The position numbers were made by a program, and so were the translations under genes. A DNA stretch of 64,000 nucleotides. It comes from Thinopyrum elongatum (lineage: Eukaryota > Streptophyta > Magnoliopsida > Poales > Poaceae). Shown piece by piece: positions 45,815-55,494 of this stretch. The notes beneath the pieces are model-generated. The model was not told the DNA's origin and searched no databases. It worked only from the letters and a program-made list of their open reading frames with translations. Numbering within the stretch: the first letter of the stretch is position 1; each line of letters opens with the position of its first letter. The stretch is from assembly GCA_011799875.1 (NCBI GenBank), contig CM022301.1:85889667-85953666 (forward strand), written 5' to 3'.

Positions 45815-46842
45815 AGGAATAAGATAAGTTTCTTTAGGAAGTTTGCCTCCAAGAAAAATGCTAAAGGAGTCATTGGGGAATCCTCGGACACTGACCTCAA
45901 CACTCCGAGAAGAGCGGAGGTGCGGCCGTGCGAATGGCCGCATAACCCCTTCATGGATGGGGCTGGGATCCGTCAAGAGTTCGCCCAATTCGTTGCTAAT
46001 GCTGGGCTGACCGACTTCATCGCAGCTGAGTGTGATCAATACCATCTCCTTACAAATTCCTTTGTGCAAAATTTCCATTTTCTGAGTAGGAATAATCCTC
46101 TTGAAGTGCGGTTTAATTTATATTCTAAAACCCGTTAGATACCACTTGCTGATTTTTGTGAGATATGCTTGATCCCTTCTGACGGGGAAATAAGGAGCCT
46201 AGACCTGCAGAGTTTGAGAACTTTTATCATACTCTGTCAATGGGAGATTAGAGAGGCGTGTCGAGTGTCACCGCCACTAGTTTGCAGTTTTCGTCTGTGC
46301 ATTACTTTGCTCTATTCATTGCTAAGTGTTTAATTGCTAGAGAGAAGGTCGGTGCACTCAGTGCTCTAGACTTCGCCATTTTATGCCGTGCACTACACAA
46401 TGATCGCACTTACAGCCTAGGGGCTATTATTGCACACCGTCTGCACCTTAACAGAAACAAGGGCAAAATTCATGGTGGTATTTATGCTACTCGTTTAGCG
46501 AGTCACTTTAACGTTCAGATACGCCAACATGATTATCCTTTGACCCGAGTCTATCTAGATCAGCAGGCGATGGTAGCTCACCAGTTTACTAATGAGGCCG
46601 ACTCTCTTCATAATATTTGTTACAACCTGGTTTTCAGTGTGGGTTCCCGCGATATTATTCCGTTGCCTGCACCTGCTTTGTTTGATTCTATTGCCAGGGG
46701 CGGATACAGGATCATGCTAGCGGACATTGTTGCCTACCGGAATGCCCAGGTAGCGGCAGAGCAGGAGCCTCAGGAGTGGGATACTCGGGTGCCACCGCCA
46801 CATCACTTTGAAATGGGACCGTATGGCTACTACGAGTGGTGA
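45815..46842 (+). pseudogene. Athila ORF1 / env-like gene of element I
   Basis: A first frame reads FRKFASKKNAKGVIGESSDT, then WPHNPFMDGAGIRQEFAQF and a stop (TAG) at 46136; it can still be followed to about 46240. A frameshift leads to the second piece (46258-46842): LQFSSVHYFALFIAKCLIA, then LGAIIAHRLHLNRNKG, GGIYATRLASHFNVQI and a PYGYYEW end. These segments are typical of the plant 'ATHILA ORF-1' family (PF03078-like), which sits at the env position and has no proven function. I see no signal peptide or clear membrane segment. A rarely used downstream gene, now broken. Confidence 0.75.
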
Positions 46843-48910
46843 TTCCGAGCTAGGACAAAATCCTAAGCTTGGGGGAGTACGTATTTCCACCGACATTACA
46901 TTCATGTTCACACATTTCATTCCAGTTGTCGGTGTTCACACTTTTTCATTGTATTATCCATGTTAGATTTATTTTCTCGCTTCCTTCTTGTGTGTTTGAA
47001 AAACTTTGAGAAAATCCAAAAAAAGTTTCTTACTTCTTTTCAATTTTTCTTTCTAGTTTAGTTAGTTGTAATATTAAAAAGAAAACCCAAAAAGATTTCC
47101 TTGTTCTTCTTTTGCTTGTTGGGAGCTTTCCCGTGTAAATAGTTTTTCTCATTTTTTGTTTTCCCTTCTTTAATTTGCTTTCTTCAAGAAAAACCAAAAA
47201 CTCCAAAAATATTTCGGTGTGTTTCTCTGAAATTCTTTTCTATTTATTGAGTCATACCATGGAGAAGACCACGATGAAAATGTTGAGTGGCTCTCATATG
47301 CATTGCTATTGATCTAACAAAGAGCCCAAATTACCTTGTATTCTCCTTTTGAATAAAATGTTTGCAGATTCCATCTTAGTCCACGGCACTCTTGCACTAT
47401 TATTATTTTCATATCATTCGGTTGTGCAAGTGAAAGGCAATAATGACGATATTTGATGAACTGGTTGTGGCAAAGAGAAACGGGTATGAACTCAACTTGT
47501 CCTGTTTTTGTAAATATGTTTAACCTACTATCTATGATTCAGCATATTATGATCTAACATGTTTGCAATGCCAATTAGAGGTTATAGTTTCTCATGCCAT
47601 GCCTAAGTAGCTAGGAGTGGATAATGATTTATCTTGTATGTCAACATGCATTAAAACTATTGTGATGTAGTATGATGATATGGTATCCTCCCCTGAATGT
47701 TTCAAGTGGCTTGACTTGGCACATGTTCATGCATGTAGTTGAATCAAAACCAACATAGCCTCTACGATATTTATGTTCATGGTGTTCATATCCTACTCAT
47801 GCTAGTTTTCAATGTTAATTATGCATAACGCATGTTCATGACCGTTTTCGCTCTCTAGCTGGCCGCTTCTCAACCTATTTGCTAGCCTTCGCCTGTACTA
47901 AGTGGGAATACTGCTTGTGCATCAAAATCCTAAATCCCAAGTTATTCCAGATGAGTCCACCATATCTACCTATATGCGGTATTACCCTGCCGTTCCAAGT
48001 AAATTTGCATGTGCCACCTCTAAAATTTCAAATAAACATCTATTTTGTGTGCCTGGACCGCTCGTGGAGCGACAGGGGGCGGTCAGTATCTTCCCTGCTA
48101 AGCGGGTGATTCTCATGATGAGTGTTTATTCACTCATCCTGGCATGAGAGGGGCGGTAATAGGGATGCCCAGTCCCAAATTCAAAAGTTGTAAATAACTA
48201 AACAAAACTCCCCCAGGACTGATGTTGGTATGGACGGTACCCGTGGATTCGACTAGCCATGGAGTGTGTTTGTTGGTGGAGGGGGAGTAAACCTTTACTT
48301 TTTATTGCTTGGGAACCGCCACTAATGTGTTTAGCATGGAAGATATTGATAACTCTTGGTCGTAACGTTGACAGGAAGGGTGTACCTCCCAAAATTACAT
48401 TTATCTCTGTTTTAAAACTTTGAGCTCTGGCACCGATGCAAATCCCTTCTTCCCTCTGCGAAGGGACTATCTTATTAATTTTATGTTGAGTCATCACCTT
48501 CTCAAATAAGCTACAGGTCTGAGAGCACTATTGTCATCCTCATGCATTGTGTATAGTTAATGTTGGATGCATCATGACTGGATCTTCTCTACCATGAATT
48601 ACAATGTTTAGTCGCTGCTTGAACTTTGGAGGTGCTCTGCATTTATGTTTTGCGGTCTCAGAAAGGGCTAGCGAGATACCACTATTGTCATATTATATCA
48701 TGGTTGTTTTGACAAAGTGTTGTCATTTGAGATATTTTATTATTGCTCGCTAGTTGCTTATGCCATTGATATGAGTTAATATAATTTTAAAGAGTTATTG
48801 TTGACATGGTTAGTCATGATCATTGCTGAAAATCTGGGTGCTACTTAAGCTTATTTATGTAAACAAGAACAAAAGAGTTCGTAAAAGTTTTTCTTTTTCA
48901 CTTTCAGTTT
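46843..48910 (+). other. Element I 3' non-coding region
   Basis: AT-rich, no coding frame I trust. It starts with a polypurine-like CTAAGCTTGGGGGAGTACG at 46864-46882. The block at 47866-48560 is shared with element II. The end (CACTTTCAGTTT, 48899-48910) abuts the LTR with no polypurine tract. Confidence 0.6.
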
Positions 48911-50243
48911 ATGATTTGAATGAAACTAACCCGGACTGACGTTGTTTTCAGCAGAACTACCATGGTGTTGTTTTTGTGCAGAAATAAAAGTTCTCGGAAT
49001 GGAACAAATTTTTTGGAGAATTGTTTTACAATAAAAGAAAAATACTGGAGCCAAGAACCAGCGGAGGGGGCCCCCTGGGTGAGCACTAGACACCAGGGCG
49101 CGCCCCCCTCCAGGCGCGCCCTGGTGGGTTGTGCCCACCTCGTGGCCCCACTGACCCTAATTCCGACGCTATAAAATCCTATTTTCAAAGAAAAAATTGG
49201 AGAGAAAGTTTCAATATGGAGCTGCCGCCGCCTCCTGTTCTTCATCGGGAGGCCAGATCTGGAGCCTGTTCGGGGCTCCGGAGAGGGGAATCTTCGTTCT
49301 TCGTCATCACCAACCCTCCTTCATCACCAATTCCATGATGCTCCCCACCGGGAGTGAGTAATTCCTTCGTAGGCCCGCTGGTCGGTGAGGAGTTGGATGA
49401 GATTCATCATGTAATCGAGTTAGTTTTGTTAGGGCTTGATCCCTAGTATCCACTATGTTCTGAGATTGATGTTGTTATGACTTTGCCATGCTTAATGCTT
49501 GTCACTAGGGCCCGAGTGCCATGATTTCAGATCTGAACCGTTTATGTTTTCACCATTATATCTATGTTCTAGATCCGATCTTGCAAGTCATATTCACCTA
49601 TTATGTGTTATGATCCGTAAACCCCAGGGTGACAGTAATTGGGATACTTTCCGGTGATGGCCGTAGTTTGAGGAGTTCATGTATTCACTATGTGTTAATG
49701 CTTTGTTCCGGTTCTCTATTAAAAGGAGGCCTTAATATCTCTTAGTTTCCTTATGGACCCCACTGCCACGGGAGGGTAGGACAAAAGATGTCATGCAAGT
49801 TCTTTCCATAAGCACGTATGACTATTTACGTAATACATGCCTACATTATATTTATGAATGGGAGCTAGTTTTGTATCACCCTAGGTTATGACTATTATAT
49901 GATGAATATCATCCAATGAATTCACCGATCCAATGCTTAAGAATTTCCCACATATTGTTCTTGCTAAGTTACTACTGCTGCTGTTACTGTTGCACTTGCT
50001 ACAAAATCATTACTATCACTGTTACCGTTACTACTACTGTTACCACTGCTATCAAAACTATCATATTACTGTGCTACTGATCATATTGCTGCAGATATTT
50101 AATCTCCAAGTGTGGTTGAATTGACAACTCAACTTCTAATACTTACAAATATTCTTTGGCTCCCCTTGTGTCGAATCTATAAATTTGGGTTGAATACTCT
50201 ACCCTCGAAAACTGTTGCGATCCCCTATACTTGTGGGTTATCA
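48911..50243 (+). repeat. 3' LTR of element I, 5' end deleted (1,333 bp)
   Basis: Begins at ATGATTTGAATG, which is about 65 bp inside the 5' LTR (33697); the LTR start and the polypurine tract are missing. Ends GTGGGTTATCA, then GGGTC. TATA box CTATAAAAT at 49169-49177. Confidence 0.88.
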
Positions 50244-50248
50244 GGGTC

Positions 50249-51390
50249 ATCCCAAAAGTAATGTCTTAAATCAAAGAAACACTTTTTCTTCTGTTGGTAT
50301 GTGAAACTAGGTGGTATAAATTTAGCAACAATATAATTTGCATAGTCTGCATACCAAGGAGTACTACGAGAAGCATTTATCACAGCTAGTTGTTCATAAG
50401 GGAAGCTATCATCAATAGGTAGTGGGTCATCAAGAATATTTTCTAACCTAGACAAGTTGTCAGCTACTGGGTTCTCAGCTCCTTTCCTATCAGTGATATG
50501 CAGATCAAATTCTTGTAGCAAAAGAACCCACCTAATGAGTTTGGTTTAGCATCTTTCTTTTCAATTAGGTATTTAATAGCAGCATGACCTGTGTGAACAA
50601 TTACTTTGGAATCAACAATGTAAGATCTGAATTTATCACAAGAAAACACCACTGCTAGAAATTCTTTTTCGGTGGTAGAATAATTTCATTGAGCACTGTC
50701 TAAGGTTTTACTAGCATAATGGATGACATTTAATTTCTTATCAACTCTTTGTCCTAGAACAGCACCAACAACATACACTAGCATCACACATAATTTCAAA
50801 GGGTAGGTTCCAATCAGGTTGTTGAACAATAGGTGCAGAGATTAAGGCTTTCTTAAGTATTTCAAATGCTTCTACACAATCATCATAAAAAATGAATGGA
50901 ACATCTTTTTGCAAGAGATTAGTAAGAGGCCTAGAAATTTTAGAGAAGTCTTTAATAAATCTCCTATAGAAACCAGCATGACCAAGGAAACTTCTTATAC
51001 CTTTGATATATTTAGGACATGGCATTTTCTCAATTGCATCCACTTTAGTTTTATCTACTTCAATACCTCTTTTGGAGATTTTATGCCCCAAGACAATACC
51101 TTCATTAACCATAAAGTGGCACTTCTCCCAATTCAAGACAAGACTAGTTTCTTCACATCTCTGCAAAACTCGATCAAGCTTGCTTAAGCAATCATCAAAA
51201 GAAGTTTCGTAAAGGAAAAATCATCCATGAAAACCTCAATAATATTTTCACAAAAATCAGAGAATATAGCAGTCATACATCTTTGAAAGGTAGCAGGTGC
51301 ATTGCATAAACCAAAAGGCATACGTCTATAAGCAAAGGTACCAAAAGGGCATGTAAAAGTAGTTTTTTCTTGATCCTCTTGTGACACAGG
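50249..51390 (-). pseudogene. III pol part A: reverse transcriptase and RNase H (broken)
   Basis: Reads leftward from the copia junction: TCPFGTFAYRRMPFGLCNAP, the catalytic FMDD (codons at 51231-51220), then NWEKCHFMVNEGIVLGHKIS, IRSFLGHAGFYRRFIKDFSK and RNase H ([27 protein letters not shown]). Frameshifts occur near 51205, 50760 and 50520, and a stop interrupts YASKTLDSAQ. It ends in HYFWDDP at the element I junction and continues with integrase at 33627. The Met in FMDD rather than Val/Ile is within the range of gypsy RTs. Confidence 0.88.
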
Positions 51391-51719
51391 TGTTAGGGCA
51401 TATTTCTCCCTAAGTGGTTTTGGTGATTGATGACAACATGTTTGCGGATTAATCGTGTGCACTGAGCTTTTCAGACTATCAAGCATATGGCACAAGACGA
51501 TTTGTTCCCCTCAGAGTTTCAAGAGGAGATGGTTTTCTTTCCCGCATTTCTTTTCTGGTGGACTTGAGTCGTAGGGAAAACCATACTATCAAGAGGGGGT
51601 CTGCGTCAGAAAGGTTTGGGTGGAATCAACACGTACACATTCTTCTTGCACCCTACTACCCCTTCCGCTTCATTGGTGTTGTCCTCTGTTTGCATCGAAG
51701 TAGGGGAGATGAGGCACAA

Positions 51720-52072
51720 GCGGTAGTACCGCTGGCTGCAGTGGTAGTACCGCCTATAGGCGGTAGTACCGCTGTGACCACCGCTCGTACTACCGCTCAT
51801 GGCTGGGACCTCGATTTTTCGTGTCGGGATCTACAGTGATTCCTCCGGGTTGCTACCGTGCTTCTCGTTTATCCCCAGAAAATGGGCGGATGTAGAAGCG
51901 GTAGTTTGGGCGGTAGTACCGCCCCTACTACCGCGGCTACCACCGCCCGTCCCTCTGCTTTTCCCCTGTTCTTCTTTCTCCTGTACATCCTGTAAAGTGC
52001 GATAGTACCGCTCGTGAGAATGGTAGTACCGCTCGTAGAATGGTTGTACCGCTCCTGGAGCGGTAGCACCGC
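51720..52072 (+). repeat. Array of 13-bp palindromes upstream of the LTR TATA box
   Basis: GCGGTAGTACCGC (arms GCGGTA/TACCGC around one G) is perfect at 51720, 51760 and 51910. One-mismatch forms start at 51741 (GTGGTAGTACCGC), 51999 (GCGATAGTACCGC) and 52060 (GCGGTAGCACCGC). Two weaker forms start at 52020 and 52040. The last four lie 20-21 bp apart. Partial opposite-centre copies (TACTACCGC) lie near 51788 and 51925. Confidence 0.9.
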
Positions 52073-52119
52073 TCGTCTGCGGGCTGTGAGATGCATAACG
52101 GTTGGATTTGTTCCCCCAC

Positions 52120-52127
52120 TATAAAAG
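52120..52127 (+). promoter_or_regulatory. TATA box of copia IV LTR
   Basis: CCCCCACTATAAAAGGGG; 48 bp downstream of the last palindrome. Transcription would start near 52150. Confidence 0.75.
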
Positions 52128-52710
52128 GGGGTCTTCTTCCCCAAGAAGACTCACCTCTTCCTCCCCCAAAACTCCATTGTGGCTCCAAAGCTCATTTTCA
52201 CCCGATCTCTCTCCCTAGCCAATCAAACTTGTTGATTTTCTAGGGATTGGTTGAGAAGGCCCGGATCTACACTTCCACCAAGAGATATTTGATTCCCCCC
52301 ACTATTCCCTTGCGGATCTTGTTACTCTTTGGTGTTTGAGCACCCTAGATGGTTGAGGTCACCTCGGAGCCACATTCCATTGTGGTGAAGCTCCATGGTA
52401 TCGTTGGGAGCCTCCAATCAAGTTGTGGAGATTACCCCAACCTTGTTTGTAAAGGTTCGGTCACTGCCTTCAAGGGCACCACTAGTGGAATCATGACATC
52501 TCGCATTGTGTGAGGGCGTGAGGAGAATACGGTGGCCCTAGTGGCTTCTTGGGGAGCATTGTGCCTCCACACCGCTCCATCGGAGACGTACTTCCCCCAA
52601 AGGGAAGGAACTTCGGTAACACATCCTTGTCTCCATCAGCTCCACTTGTGGTTATCTCTTCCCTTTACTTTGTGCAAGCTATTGTTGTGTTGTATCCTTT
52701 GCTTGCACTT

Positions 52711-52733
52711 GTTGTTGTTGTTGTTGTTGTTGT
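52711..52733 (+). repeat. (GTT)n microsatellite in LTR
   Basis: Seven to eight GTT units in R/U5. Confidence 0.9.
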
Positions 52734-52870
52734 TTGCATCATATAGGTTGCTCACCTAGTTGCACATCTAGACAACCTATTTGTTGCTAAACCTAATTTG
52801 TTAAGAAAAGCTAAAAATTGGTAGTTGCCTATTCACCCCCCCTCTAGTCAACCATATCGATCCTTTCAAT

Positions 52871-52882
52871 TGGTATCAGAGC
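52871..52882 (+). promoter_or_regulatory. Initiator tRNA-Met primer-binding site
   Basis: TGGTATCAGAGC, two bases after the LTR; the classic copia primer site, complementary to the 3' end of initiator tRNA-Met. Confidence 0.95.
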
Positions 52883-52919
52883 CTCATCTCTTTATTAAGG
52901 GTTTATCCACCCGAAGAGT

Positions 52920-54338
52920 ATGGTTGACACCGGGGAGGAAGTGCCCGAGGCCGTGGAGTTGACTTCGATCACTCGAGATGACTTAAATGAAGCTATGGCT
53001 TCACTTAAGACGTCTATGACGACCGAAGTCAAGTCCATGCTTAAAGAATTACTTGAGGGGATGAAATCCACTCCTGATCCCTTGCTTGTGGTTAATCCCA
53101 TGACATCAAAGTCGGAGGCCAATTCCTCCAAGGAAGTGGCTAAAGGTACTCATGTTCCTTCCCCTCATGACAAGAATGGTACGGGAACCTTTGCCTCGGT
53201 TCCCCCTCCCACGGTCTATGGAGGACCGGTCCCCACACCTCGCATTAATAATTATGGTCCTCCTCCCAAGCTTGTTAAGGGTGATTTTGCTAATTGGGTC
53301 TTTCGCATTAAGTCTCATTTGAATCATTGCTCAACTAACCTTTGGAGAATCATTGAGCAAGGGTTCTACCCGCATGATCCAAACAACTTCACCCCAAGAG
53401 AAGAAGTGGACAATCAATACAATCACTCCGCATTGTTCATTCTTCAAGATGCGGTCCCTCCCGAAGATCTATCGCACTTACGACCTTTCACTAGAGCAAA
53501 GGATTGTTGGGAGCACATTATTTCTATGTACAAGGGGAGCTCAAGCATCCAACGGTCCAACTTTGAAGTGGTCCTTGATGAGGCCGATGAATTTGTGATG
53601 CTTGAAGATGAGGATCCGCGTGATCTCTACCGGAGGGTGACAACTCTTGCGGTTGCTCTCCAAGACCATGGAAGCAAGGATATGGATGACACTTGGATCA
53701 AGCGCAAGTTCCTCAAGGCCATCATGCCATTGAACAAGGCCATGTCTTCCGTGATTCGTCAAAGGCCAGACTTCCACACCTTAACCTCAAGTGAAGTGTT
53801 GGATGAGTTTATTGCCATGAACATCATGAACAAGACCGCCGACAATGCTCTTGCTCTTGTCCGGTCAAAGAAAAGCACTCCCACCCTTGCTTTGAAGGCC
53901 AAGGCCATTCCGGAAGAAGAAGAGGAGTGTGGCCCCGAGGACACCAAATATGCTTACCATGAGCACATGGCTCTTGCGTCAAGGCAATTTTGGAGCAACA
54001 AGAGGAACTCAAGGCCCAACTTCACCAAGAACAACTCAAGTGGGTCAAAGAACAAGCAACGAGTAAGAACTTGCTACAATTGTGGCAATGTGAGTCACTT
54101 TGTGGTGGATTGCCCTTACGAGAAGAGGGAAGACAATGGTGGCAAACTCATTCGCAAAGACAAAGCCAAGTCTTTCCCTAGCAAGAACAACTTCACCAAG
54201 AAATCTCCTCCAAAGGGCTTGGTGGCACATGAAGAGTACCCCTCCGATGATGATGAGGAAGATACAAGTGGAGAAGGACTGGCAACGGAAACCATTACCA
54301 TTGCTACATCTTCCCCCTCCAAGGTGTCTCTCTTCTAA
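52920..54338 (+). CDS. Copia IV gag (UBN2-type capsid with zinc knuckle)
   Basis: 472 codons from ATG at 52920. A variable N-terminus (about 1-110) is followed by the copia capsid core: FANWVFRIKSHLNHC, LWRIIEQGFYP, DCWEHIISMYKGSSSIQRSN, EDPRDLYRRVTTLAVAL, MDDTWIKRKFLKAIMP and SSVIRQRPDFHTL. A CCHC zinc knuckle, CYNCGNVSHFVVDC, lies near residue 382, then a basic and acidic tail. It packages RNA into cytoplasmic particles. The TAA at 54336 probably interrupts a longer gag-pol frame, because the sequence goes on as gag-pol linker after a one-base shift near 54372. This is the best preserved gag of the window. Confidence 0.88.
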   Translation: MVDTGEEVPEAVELTSITRDDLNEAMASLKTSMTTEVKSMLKELLEGMKSTPDPLLVVNPMTSKSEANSSKEVAKGTHVPSPHDKNGTGTFASVPPPTVYGGPVPTPRINNYGPPPKLVKGDFANWVFRIKSHLNHCSTNLWRIIEQGFYPHDPNNFTPREEVDNQYNHSALFILQDAVPPEDLSHLRPFTRAKDCWEHIISMYKGSSSIQRSNFEVVLDEADEFVMLEDEDPRDLYRRVTTLAVALQDHGSKDMDDTWIKRKFLKAIMPLNKAMSSVIRQRPDFHTLTSSEVLDEFIAMNIMNKTADNALALVRSKKSTPTLALKAKAIPEEEEECGPEDTKYAYHEHMALASRQFWSNKRNSRPNFTKNNSSGSKNKQRVRTCYNCGNVSHFVVDCPYEKREDNGGKLIRKDKAKSFPSKNNFTKKSPPKGLVAHEEYPSDDDEEDTSGEGLATETITIATSSPSKVSLF

Positions 54339-55466
54339 GCCCCCAATGAAAACACCATTGCAAGTGTCTCATGGCCAAAGGTATCAACAAGGTAACTCCC
54401 AACATCAAAACCACCATCATTACTACTCCTTCATTGTTAGATTGTGTTGATGATAGTGAGGTGGAGAAAGTTGATGAGAATGAGTTCACCAAGTTTGTGA
54501 GCAAACTCAAGGGTGAGTCCAAGAAGCACTTTGTTGCTCTCTTGGAACAACTTGGTGAGGCCAATGATATCATTGAGTCGCATGAGGATACTATCTCCAA
54601 GTTGGAGAGGCATAGTTGTGACCATGCCGATGAGATTGCGGATCTTTCCATTGCTCTAGAGGAAGAGCGAGAGCTTCATTTGACTCTTGAGGCGTCACAC
54701 AATGTTGATCATGCTAAATTGCAAAAAGATCTTGATCATGCTATTGTTCTTACTCGTGTGCTGAAATCCAAGAAAGTTGCACTTGGGGTTGGCCATGATA
54801 GACTCAAGGAAGAATTTGATACACTTGACAAGGCTCACAAGGTCTTGAAGGGTGCTCATGCTTCTTTCTCTCAAAGAGTTTCGTGATCAACTCCAAGTGA
54901 AACTAACCAAGGAGATTTCCACTTGCCCTCCTTTCGTTCTAATTGATAATGCCCATGCTACTAACCTTTGTTGTGAGCATGTGCATCTTGTGGAGGAAAA
55001 TGCTAAGTTGAAATAGCAACTTGAGAAGGGCCTTGTGACTTGCATACAAGGCGAGAAGAACCTCAATGACCTTTTGAGCAATCAAAAGGAAGTTGTAGGA
55101 AAGGGAGGACTTGGGTTTGCACCCAAGTCAAAGAAGAAGAAGAAGAAGAAGAAGAAGAAGAAGAACAAGACCAAGCAACCTCTCCCCCTCAACGACACCT
55201 TTGTCAAGGCGAGTGAGGGTGCTCATGAGAAGAAGAAGACCAAGGAAGTGGGTGGTAATGCCAAGAAGGGCAAAACCGCCCCTAGCAACAAAGCCGGCGA
55301 CTTTAACCCCTCTTATGTTTTGTGTCGTGCTAGTGATGGGCATGTTTATGCCAAATTTGTTGGTTCTTCTTATGAGTACATTGAATGGTCTATTTGGGTT
55401 ACTAAGACCCTTGTTGCTAACTTCAAAGGACCCATTCAAAAATGGGTACCTAAATCCAAGCATTGA
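54339..55466 (+). pseudogene. Copia IV gag-pol linker with coiled coil
   Basis: Piece one (54371-54886) is heptad-rich: EFTKFVSKLKGESKKHFVAL, DTISKLERHSCDHADEIADL, LEASHNVDHAKLQKDLDHA. Further frameshifts lead to piece two (55035-55466): LVTCIQGEKNLNDLLSNQKE, a 12-Lys run coded by a GAA/AAG repeat (55131-55165), then GDFNPSYVLCRASDGHVYAK and IQKWVPKSKH before the stop at 55464. Such coiled-coil linkers with a CxxC-poor C-terminus occur between gag and protease in Sire-type elements. A TAG interrupts KL-stop-QLEKG near 55013. No enzymatic domain. Confidence 0.7.
55131..55165 (+). repeat. (AAG)n microsatellite coding poly-Lys
   Basis: About eleven AAG units inside the gag-pol linker. Confidence 0.9.
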
Positions 55467-55494
55467 TCTCTTGTAGGAGTTTGCTTCCGGTGGG

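Larger units (their letters stand above)
33633..50243 (+). mobile_element. Athila-type element I, gag-pro plus env-like gene but no pol
   Basis: LTRs at 33633-35024 and 48911-50243; duplication GGGTC at 33628-33632 and 50244-50248. Without nested element II it is about 9.46 kb. It has a tRNA-Asp primer site, gag, a protease-like domain, an Athila ORF1/env-like gene and a long AT-rich 3' region. No RT, RNase H or integrase is seen between protease and the env-like gene, so it is non-autonomous either as a family or by deletion. The LTRs differ by roughly 7% over the first 320 bp compared by eye. Confidence 0.9.
30713..51390 (-). mobile_element. Minus-strand Athila-type gypsy element III, host of the other insertions
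   Basis: Its pol runs leftward: RT/RNase H at 51390-50249, then integrase at 33627-32471, then 3' sequence at 32470-32386 and 30800-30713. The gaps are filled by element I (duplication GGGTC) and a solo LTR (duplication GGAGT). On the right it is cut by copia IV at 51391, on the left by G-out at 30712. Neither LTR of III is in view. The lineage call rests on its RT/integrase motifs and general resemblance to Athila-type pol. Confidence 0.82.
51391..52868 (+). repeat. 5' LTR of copia IV (1,478 bp)
   Basis: TGTTAGGGCATATTTC to ATCGATCCTTTCA. The first ~185 bp recur at 61931-62115. Contains a palindrome array (51720-52072), TATA box (52120) and a TTG repeat (52711-52733). Confidence 0.88.
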
